From Lycium barbarum (lineage: Eukaryota; Streptophyta; Magnoliopsida; Solanales; Solanaceae), in contig NC_083341.1 of assembly GCF_019175385.1 (NCBI RefSeq), positions 89,430,321-89,494,320 of the forward strand: DNA of 64,000 bases, written 5' to 3'. The notes under the pieces were generated by a model. That model had not been told where the DNA came from. It was given only the letters and a program-made list of their open reading frames with translations, and made no database searches. This document shows, piece by piece, positions 55,980 to 64,000 of the stretch. Positions within the stretch are counted from its first letter, which is position 1, and each line of letters begins with the position of its first letter. The translations under genes were made by a program, and so were the position numbers.

Positions 55980-57159
55980 TAGGTACACCCGACAGCACAA
56001 ATTCCCCAGACTTCAGCAGGTAGAGGTAGAGGCAGAGGGGGAGCATCTACTTCAGGTGTTGTCCAGCCCCGCGTATATGCTCTAGCTGGGCGGCAGGATC
56101 TTGAGTCCTCCCCAGATGTTGTCACAGGTACATTGGCTATATTTTCCCGTGATGTATATGCTCTGATTGATCCGGGCTCTACTTTCTCATATATTACTCC
56201 GTATATTGCTGATTGTATTGGGGTGAGACCCGAGCCAATTAAACCTTTTGAGGTGTTCACTCCGGTTAGTGATCCCGTGATAGCGAGACAAGTATATAAG
56301 AATTGTGTAGTTGTTATACGTGATCGTCAGACAAAAGCTGATCTAATTGAACTCGAGATGATAGATTTTGATGTGATTATGGGTATGGATTGGTTGGCAT
56401 CGTGCTATGCTAATGTTTGTTGCCGGACAAAAGTAGTTCGATTCTAATTTCCGGGTGAGCCCGTACTTGAATGGAAGGGTAATATAGCTTCTCCAAAGGG
56501 TAGGTTTATTTCCTACCTTAAGGCAAGGAAAATGATAGCTAAGGGTTATATTTTTCACTTAGTTCGAGTTCATGATACCGAGGCAAAGCCACTAGCTTTT
56601 CAATCAGTTCTGGTAGTGAGCGAATTCCCCGATGAACTACCAGGTCTTCCTCCAGAAAGGGAAATTGATTTTGCCATCGATGTATTGCCGGGCACCAAGC
56701 CCATTTCTATTCCTCCTTATCGGATGGCCCCAGCAGAATTGAAAGAGCAAAAGGCACAGTTGAAAGACTTGCTTGAGAAGGGTTTCATTAGGCCCAGTTC
56801 ATCACTGTGGGGAGCACCAGTCTTGTTCGTGAGAAAGAAAGATGGGTCCCTACGAATGTGCATTGATTATAGGCAGTTGAACAAGGTGATGATAAAGAAC
56901 AAATATCCTCTCCCAAGGATTGATGATTTATTTGATCTACTACAGGGTGCAGAGTGGTTTTCTAAAATAGACTTGAGATCGGGCTATCATCAAGTGAGGG
57001 TTAAAGAAGAAGATATCCCCAAAACGGCTTTCGGGACGAGGTATGGGCACTATGAGTTCCTAGTAATGTCATTTGGGTTGACGAATGCCCCGGCGGTGTT
57101 CATGAATTTAATGAATAATGTCTTCAGGCCATTCTTGGATCTCTTTTTGATAGTATTTA
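55980..57159 (+). pseudogene. Element H protease and partial RT, cut by element I
   Basis: Protease has LIDPGSTFSYITPY and [18 protein letters not shown] at 56446 replaces a Gln codon of relatives (RFQFPGE). RT resumes at 56532 and runs through [35 protein letters not shown] and LTNAPAVF to FLIVF at 57159. There element I is inserted one codon before the catalytic I-D-D. Confidence 0.9.
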
Positions 57160-59486
57160 TGTTACACCTCGGAAAACTTCCCGTTGGTACGCAAGTAAAT
57201 GAACTAATGATGTGTGCGAGGAGTGCGAGTGTATAATGTTTCATGGGAAATGTATGTAAAGGGATGTGGATGATTAGAATGAAAAGTCAAGAAATGAGAA
57301 AAATTGAAAGTTGGCAAAACTGCCCAGTGGTCGTATAGTGCAAAATACGGACCGTAAAGTGCAATACGGTCCGTAAACTTGACGTCGTAAAATGGCATGT
57401 CCAACTTCAACTTTCTGCCAGCTGAGGAAATGGCTAAAATACGACCTGGTGGACGGACCGTAAAGTGATTTACGGCCCGTAAACCATTGTCGTAAATCAC
57501 CATGCATGCAGGCCAAAGTTTCTGGTTCTGCTTAAGCTTAAAAATGACCACTAGGGACGGTCCGTAAACTGAAATACGGACCGCAAACCTCCATGGACGA
57601 CCACTGTTCACCCAGCACAGATTTTTCAATTCATTAAATATGAGGATCAAGACTTGTCTTATTTCATTTACAACATTACACCACTTCTCTCTACATTTAT
57701 TATATGAGTTTCCAAGGATTATAAGTCATCCATAACATTAAGACAAGTGAATCAAGGATAAGGGAGTTATCAAGGATCATCCAAGTCAAGAAATCCAAAT
57801 GGAGAAAAACTAGGGTTTTGCTCAAAGAAGAGTATTATCAACCAAAGCTTGTTCCTACAACTTCTAAGGTAAGATTCATGATTTTTACAAGATGTTTAAG
57901 GTATTGAAGAATTAAAATACATGGATTGTAGAAAATGTGGTCAACTAGGTCATGAATGATGAATAGTGACATTTTGAGAAATAGTTTGAATTGAGTTATG
58001 AATGTTGTTGTGTTGTGATATGAATGTGTTATAAATGGTATTAAGATCATGAACTAAACAATTTAGACGAATGGACGAAGATGGGTGTTATAATCATGAA
58101 TGTGGGTGAATTAGAGGCAAATTGAGGAATCTAGATAATGTGGTTAATGTGAATGACTAATGGCCATTGTTATGACATTAATGAAGGTATAAACGCTAGC
58201 ATTGGAAAGGAACGTGCAAGTGTAGAATAGTTCGATGGAAAGGTATGTAAGGCTAACCCTTCTTTCATAAGGCATGGTTCTTGGCCAAATTCCTAAATTC
58301 CTCTATATGAGTATGTTGTCTCTACATGGTTGGCATTCCGAGCTCATAAGCTCACTACCCTTGATATGTACTATGATTTTACTATATTCCTCGCTTGACG
58401 AGTAAGTCCATAATGTAGATGTAACGATAGTGATGAGGATAGAAATGATGATGAGAGTAAAATGAGATTAAAGATGCTTACGAGCTATGATGTATGTATA
58501 TGTGCCTATGAAGGGCTATAGTGATACCCCGAGCTTATTACGCCGGGTAGGATATATATATATATATATGTATATGATTATGTATAAAGTATGTATACGA
58601 TTACGTAATGAGCGTACACCTCTGCAGAGGGTACGGATAACCCTGATGCCTTGGTAGGGCCAGGTATGTATGACCTTGAGCCTTGGTTGGCCAAGTATGT
58701 ATAAGACACCGATCTCATGAGGTCGGGTATGCTATGTAAATGATATGTATATGAAATGACTATGTATATAATATGAATATGAATGTGAAAAGACTATGTA
58801 TAGGAATACGAATAAGGACATGTATACGAATATGAGCACAAGTATGGTACGAGTATTATTATGGGATATGAACGACGGTGTATGCAAGTAAGCGACATGA
58901 TGATGATATTACTGTCTCCCCTCCTATGCTATCTTCATATGATATATATTATGCTTCTCTATTGATGCTGATCATGCTTTACATACTCAGTACATTCTTC
59001 GTATTGACGTCCTTTTGTTTGTGGACGCTGCGTCATGCCCGCAGGTGCGCAGGGAGACAGATTTGATCCTTAGCTGCTTATTCGGAGATTTCATAGAGAG
59101 CTTCATTTCCTTCGGAGCCATATCTTTTGGGTACTAAATATTTTGTGTATATAATTATGGGCATAGCGGGGTCCTGTCCCGCTAATGTGATATGTTATAC
59201 TCTTAGAGGCTCGTAGACATGTGTGTGTGGGTAGATGTGTTTGGCCTTGTCGGCCTATGTTTTGTATATCATTTTGTCGGCCACGTTGGCCCATGTATAT
59301 TGATGTGGCATGAATGCCTATGATGATATAAATGTGCGGTTGTCCATATGGGACTAGTTGACGAATGAGTGGAAATGCATGTATGATTATGTGGATCACC
59401 TAGATGTAAGTATAAGAGTAAGCTAAGAGGGTGCTCGGGTGGGTTAGCACCGGGTGCTCATCGCGGCACCGAGTTGGGTCGTGACA
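57160..59486 (+). mobile_element. Element I 5' LTR
   Basis: 2327 bp, TGTTACACCTCGG to GGGTCGTGACA. U3 palindromes of the TACGGACCGTAAA type lie at 57335-57595. The leader ends CTAAG|GTAAGATTC (57868/57869). A possible micro-exon (58200-58242) precedes GTATGTAAGGCTAACCC. The paired R/U5 hairpins (58986-59045) are well formed, followed by ATGCCCGCAGGTGCG. No clear TATA box was seen; ATTAAATATG near 57633 is the nearest candidate. Confidence 0.93.
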
Positions 59487-59490
59487 AAAG

Positions 59491-59502
59491 TGGTATCAGA
59501 GC
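59491..59502 (+). promoter_or_regulatory. Element I primer-binding site
   Basis: TGGTATCAGAGC, a perfect initiator-Met tRNA complement, lies four bases after the LTR end. Confidence 0.95.
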
Positions 59503-59545
59503 AGTTCAGTCCTAGGATGTGTCTACGAGCCGTGTCTAGTAGAGT

Positions 59546-59585
59546 CTTGGTTATGGGTGTGTTGCGCGCCACACTTATAAACGAG
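59546..59585 (+). promoter_or_regulatory. Leader hairpin with GCGCGC loop (I)
   Basis: The arms CTTGGTTATGGGTGTG and CACACTTATAAACGAG pair with wobbles and one mismatch around the 8-nt loop TTGCGCGC. The palindrome is at 59564-59569. It lies 43 nt after the primer site. Confidence 0.75.
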
Positions 59586-59696
59586 AAGATGCGGACATCT
59601 TAGGAATATATGACCTTCTTTCTTCATAAGGATCGTGCGATAGAGCTATGTTGTAAGAAATTCTTATTCCTAAATCGTGTGTTGTGTATTTCAGAG

Positions 59697-60953
59697 ATGC
59701 CTAAAAAGAAAAAGGCTAGAGCAGCCCAAAAGGGCAAGACGGTGGCAGAAAAGCGGGCTGAAAGAGCGCCGCCACCGGTAGTAGAGGAAGATGAGTCCTA
59801 GAGTGCGTCTCAATCTCAGTTCTCCCAGACAGTGCCTATTACTGAGGAGCACGTGGGAGCCTCAGCCCCAGCTCCAGCTCCTCCACCGAATGCTTCAGGC
59901 CAAGACATAAGAGAGGCCATTAATTTGTTGACTCAGTTAGTTGCGGCTCAGACTCAGAGGCCAAGCGCAGGGCAAGGTGACAGGACTGTTAGTGCAAGGG
60001 CCCGTGACTTCGTTGCTTTGAAACCCTCGGAATTCTTTGGGTCAAAACTGGAGGAGGATCCCCAGGACTTTATTGATGGTATGCTAAGGATGCTCCGGTT
60101 GATACATGCTTCAGACACCGAATCGGTGGAGCTAGCGTCATACAGATTGAGGGATGTCTCAATCCAGTGGTACACGGTTTGGATTGCTTCGCGGGGAGCC
60201 AATTCACCTCCGCCGGTATGGCAAGAGTTTGTCGATGCTTTTCTCCGTCACTACATCCCTCCAGAAGTTCGGCGAGTTAGGGCCGATAAATTCTTGAATC
60301 TGAGGCAAGGTAGCATGAGTGCTACAGAGTATAGTCTCCGTTTCAATTCCTTGGTTAGGTATGCTTCGGCCATGGTAGCGGATATGGGTGATCGGGTGCA
60401 CCAGTTTGTGAAAGGCCTAGGGCCACACTTGATGGATAAATGTTTGACTGCGTCCCTTCAGGATGGCATGGATATTGCACGCATTCAGGCACATGCTCAG
60501 GAATTAGAGGAACACCTACAGCAGTGGAGAAATGAACGTGAGCAGGATAGGGGCCATAACAAGAGGGCTAGACCGTCGGGTTCGAGGAGCGAGTCCAGCG
60601 GCGGACACAGACAGCAGTTTCCCAGCCATTCAGGCTATTCTATGACCAGTACACCTCCACAGTTGACGGGGCAGAGATTTAACAGATCTACTCGTTCCGA
60701 GCCAAGTCAGGGTTCTTCGGGGTCTCAGTTTAGAGGTGATTCAGGCCAGCCAAGGCCACCCGTACCATGATGTTCTCAGTGTGGAAAGTTGCATTGGGGT
60801 CAGTGCCGATCAGGTTCAGACGCTTGCTATTCATGTGGTCGGCCAGGCCATATTATGCGTAATTGCCCCTCAGTGCAGGGTAGAGGTAGGACCCAGCCAT
60901 CAGGGTCGGTAGCCGGATCTTCGGCATCTGTACGCCCTACGGGGCCAGGTTGA
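59697..60953 (+). pseudogene. Element I gag (capsid, zinc knuckle) with three nonsense codons
   Basis: It starts MPKKKKARAAQKGKTVAE, followed by a Pro/Ala linker. Capsid includes EAINLLTQLVAAQTQ, EFFGSKLEEDPQDFIDG and WQEFVDAFLRHYIPPEV. The zinc knuckle CYSCGRPGHIMRNC is at 60825-60866, then an Arg/Gly-rich linker. Stops are TAG at 59799, TGA at 60768 and TGA at 60951, all in one unbroken frame and each one C to T change from CAG or CGA. Otherwise this is a complete structural polyprotein for particle assembly and RNA binding. Confidence 0.93.
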
Positions 60954-63900
60954 CATGCGCCAGTTGGCCACGGTAGGGGTAGGGGCAGAGCTCCCAGTAC
61001 TAGCGGTCCTCAGCACCGTATTTATGCTTTGGCTGGACGCCAACATCTTGAGTCTTCTCCTGATGTGGTCACAGGTATATTATCGGTATTTTCTCATGAT
61101 TTATATGCTTTGATTGATCCGGGCTCTACATTATCATATGTTACTCCATATATTGAGGGTCGATATATAATTGAGCCGGAGTCTATCAAACCTTTTGAGG
61201 TGTCTACACCCGTGGCTGAATCGGTAATAGCTAGCCGAGTATATAGGAATTGTGTGATTGTGATTTGTGATCGTCGTACCATGATTGATTTACATGAGCT
61301 AGAAATGGTAAATTTTGACGTTATTACGGGCATGGATTGGTTGGCTTCTTGTTATGCCAATGTTGATTGCCGAATGAAGATGGTTCGTTTCCAGTTTCCG
61401 GGAGAACCACTCTTAGAATGGAAAGGGAATTCGGCATCACCAAAAGGTAGGTTTATTTCCTATCTAAAGGCAAGGAAGATGATCACGAAAGGGTGTATTT
61501 ATCACCTCGTGCGAGTTCAAGATGTAGAAGCTGAGTCGCCGACTCTTCAGTCAGTTCCGGTAGTGAACGAATTTCCGGATGTGTTCCCGGAAGAGCTTCC
61601 AGGCCTTCCTCTCGAGCGAGAGATAGATTTTGCGATTGATGTGTTGCCAGACACTAAACCTATATCTATTCCTCCCTATAGGATGGCACCCGCAGAGTTG
61701 AAAGAGTTGAAGGAGCAATTAAAGGACTTGCTTAAAAAAGGCTTCATTAGGCCTAGTTCATCCCCGTGGGGAGCACCCGTATTGTTCGTCCGGAAGAAGG
61801 ATGGCTCTTTGAGAATGTGCATTGATTATCGACAATTGAATAAAGTGACAATTAAGAACAAGTATCCCCTCCCGAGGATTGATGATTTATTTGATCAATT
61901 GCAAGGTGCCAAACGGTTTTCAAAGATTGATTTGAGGTCCGGGTATCACCAAGTAAGAGTTAGGGAGAAAGATATCCCTAAGACAGCTTTCAGAACAAGA
62001 TATGGCCATTTCGAGTTCCGAGTAATGTCGTTTGGGCTAACTAATGCACCGGCAGTGTTTATGGACTTAATGAACAATGTATTCAGGCCTTTTCTGGATT
62101 TATTCGTGATTGTATTCATCGATGATATGCTAGTGTATTCTAGATCCGAGGCAGAACATGCGGATCACTTGCGTGTTGTCCTTGGAATTCTTCGAACTCG
62201 AGAGTTATTCGCGAAGTTTTCCAAATGCGAGTTTTGGTTGAACTCAGTGGCATTTCTGGGCCACATTGTTGCAGCTGACGGTATTCGAGTGGATAGCCAA
62301 AAGATTGAGGCTGTGAGGACCTGGCCAAGGCCCACGACCCCTACGGAGGTTCGTAGCTTTTTGGGCTTAGCCGGTTATTACAGAAGATTTGTTGAGGGTT
62401 TCTCTTCTATTTCTGCACCGCTCACCAAGTTGACTCAGAAGTCAACTAAGTTTCAATGGACAGATGCTTGCGAGCGTAGTTTCCAAGAGTTGAAAGACCG
62501 ACTGACTTCAGCCCCAGTCTTGACACTTCCAGAGGGATTGGAAGGATATGTTATTTATTGTGATGCTTCAGGCGTCGGGCAAGGCTGTGTATTGATGAAA
62601 AATAGCAAGGTGATTGCGTATGCTTCTAGACAATTACGGAAACATGAGCAGAATTATCCTACCCATGACTTAGAATTGGCCGCGGTGGTCCATGCTTTAA
62701 AGATATGGAGACATTACTTATATGGTGTCCACGTGGATATTTATACAGATCATAAGAGTCTCCAGTACATCTTCAAGCAGAAAGAGTTGAATTTGCGGCA
62801 ACGACGATGGCTAGAGTTGATAAAAGACTATGATGTTGAAATCCTATACCACCCCGGAAAGGCAAATGTTGTGGCTGATGCTCTTAGCCGTAGGTCGATG
62901 GGAAGTCTAAGTGAGGTACGACCAGAAAAGAAAGAGATGGCCCGTGATCTTCAGCAGTTAGCTAGCCTAGGAGTTCGAGTGGTGGACTCAGGTAGCAGCG
63001 GAGCTACTATTCAGATTTCAGCAGTTTCATCGTTAGTAGCGGAAGTAAAAGAGCGACAATATGAGGATCCTATGCTAATGCAGTATAGAGATACACTCCC
63101 TCAGAAGGAGGAGTCATCATTTGACATTTTGGAAGACGGAGTTCTCCGATGTCAAGGCAGGTTATGTGTTTCCGATGTGGCAGGTCTACGCCATCAGATT
63201 TTGAGAGAAGCTCATTGTTCCCGTTACTCCGTTCACCCCGGAGCGACGAAAATGTATCATGATCTTAAGGCTATATACTGGTGGAATGGGATGAAGAAAG
63301 ACGTAGCAGAATTCGTAGCTCAGTGTCCTAATTGCCAACAAGTGAAGATAGAACACCAAAAGCCGGGTGGCTTATTGCAAGCTATAGAAATCCCAACTTG
63401 GAAGTGGGAAGTGATTAATATGGATTTCATTACAGGGTTACCCCGTTCTCGACGTAAATATGATTCTATATGGGTAATCGTGGATAGGCTCACAAAGTCA
63501 GCGCATTTCTTACCGGTCAGAACGACCTATATGGCAGAAGATTATGCCAAGGTTTATCTTAAAGAGATAGTGAGACTCCATGGCGTTCCGGTATCTATTA
63601 TCTCCGATAGAGGAACTCAGTTTACAACCAAGTTTTGGGGGTCTTTCCAAGAAGGTTTAGGGACCCAAGTGCGCCTAAGCACGGCATTTCACCCACAGAC
63701 CGATGGGCAAGCTGAACGTACTATTCAGACTCTTGAAGATATGTTACGGGCATGTATGATAGATTTTGGAGGAAATTGGGATGACCATTTGCCACTCATT
63801 GAGTTTGCTTACAATAACAGTTACCATTCTAGCATTCAAATGGCACCGTATGAAGCTCTATATGGGCGAAAGTGTAGGTCCCCAATTGGGTGGTTTGAAA

Positions 63901-64000
63901 CCGGGGAAGCTAAGTTGATAGGGCCAGACTTGGTCCAGCAAGCAATAGAGAAAGTTAAGCCCATACAAGATCGGTTGCTAACGGCTCAAAGTCGTCAGAA
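60954..64000 (+). CDS. Element I pol polyprotein: protease, RT, RNase H, integrase (partial)
   Basis: The frame is the same as gag and stays open to the window edge (about 1015 codons). Protease has [14 protein letters not shown] (Asp codon 61116). RT runs from [14 protein letters not shown] to FIDDMLVYS (catalytic Asp codons 62121-62126). RNase H has [27 protein letters not shown] and VVADALSR. Integrase has an HHCC finger ending CPNCQQVK and the D,D-35-E triad at 63423, 63606 and 63714. No missing catalytic residue was seen. The C-terminus with the chromodomain should lie to the right. As in related elements, gag and pol form one ORF. The start is set after the last gag-linker stop, not at a Met. 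Confidence 0.95.

Larger units (their letters stand above)
57869..59694 (+). other. Predicted leader intron of element I (PBS inside intron)
   Basis: The donor AAG|GTAAGATTC and the acceptor GTGTATTTCAG, two nt before the gag ATG (59697), delimit 1826 nt. A micro-exon may lie inside at 58200-58242. Splicing would remove the LTR end, the primer site and the leader hairpin, giving a translatable but non-replicable mRNA. This is inference from signals repeated across the families here. Confidence 0.5.
57160..64000 (+). mobile_element. Element I: near-intact Ty3/gypsy chromovirus (5' part)
   Basis: 5' LTR, PBS, leader hairpin, and gag and pol in one continuous frame with only three nonsense codons, all explicable as C to T changes. 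The left flank ATTTA (57155-57159) is the predicted target duplication. The integrase C-terminus, chromodomain and 3' LTR lie beyond the window. It is the innermost element of the right-hand nest and the most recent there. Confidence 0.93.

Overview
The window is plant nuclear DNA made almost entirely of nested LTR retrotransposons. No host protein-coding gene, tRNA gene or functional rRNA gene was recognised. The elements are Ty3/gypsy chromoviruses of the Tekay/Del type: gag, protease, RT, RNase H and integrase in that order, with a chromodomain in two copies, an initiator-Met tRNA primer site and long LTRs. Long non-autonomous relatives lack gag-pol. Together with a caulimovirid fossil, this suggests a dicot, most likely Solanaceae. 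The family assignment is inference; the element structures are read directly from the sequence.

Layout. 1-1295 is a decayed endogenous pararetrovirus piece (minus). 1296-2639 is a minus-strand LTR fragment. 2640-44748 is element B (plus), which holds two insertions. The first is A (3442-12802, minus, broken gag-pol, near-matching 5-bp target duplication). The second is C (15803 to about 41198, minus, no coding region recognised). C contains D (22160-40106, plus, target duplication CTCAC), and D contains E (27409-36362, plus, target duplication AGTTT). B sits inside the RT of an older gypsy element, G (44749-46909). G is broken again by F (from 46910). F holds a solo LTR, H1 (50905-53279, target duplication GAGTA), and a truncated element H. 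H is broken inside its RT by I (57160 to the window end), the most intact autonomous copy. The remaining 3' halves of I, H, F and G should follow in that order to the right of the window.

How the parts work together. A, B, G, H and I are or were autonomous. C, D, E and F carry LTRs of 2-3.7 kb around internal regions without gag-pol and must have borrowed proteins. Autonomous and non-autonomous families share a small set of RNA or DNA modules that look functional: (1) a hairpin just 3' of the primer-binding site whose loop is a self-complementary hexamer, GCGCGC or GTGCAC, resembling a retroviral dimerisation initiation site; (2) splice-like signals that define a leader exon, a roughly 50-nt micro-exon inside the LTR and an acceptor just before gag, so that primer site and hairpin would be intronic; (3) a pair of hairpins near the LTR 3' part with covarying stems; (4) a palindrome directly upstream of the polypurine tract; (5) in the non-autonomous elements D, E and F, an internal 5S-rRNA-like segment that keeps the Pol III internal promoter region. 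These are the main discoveries proposed here. All are inferences from comparison within the window and were not computed.
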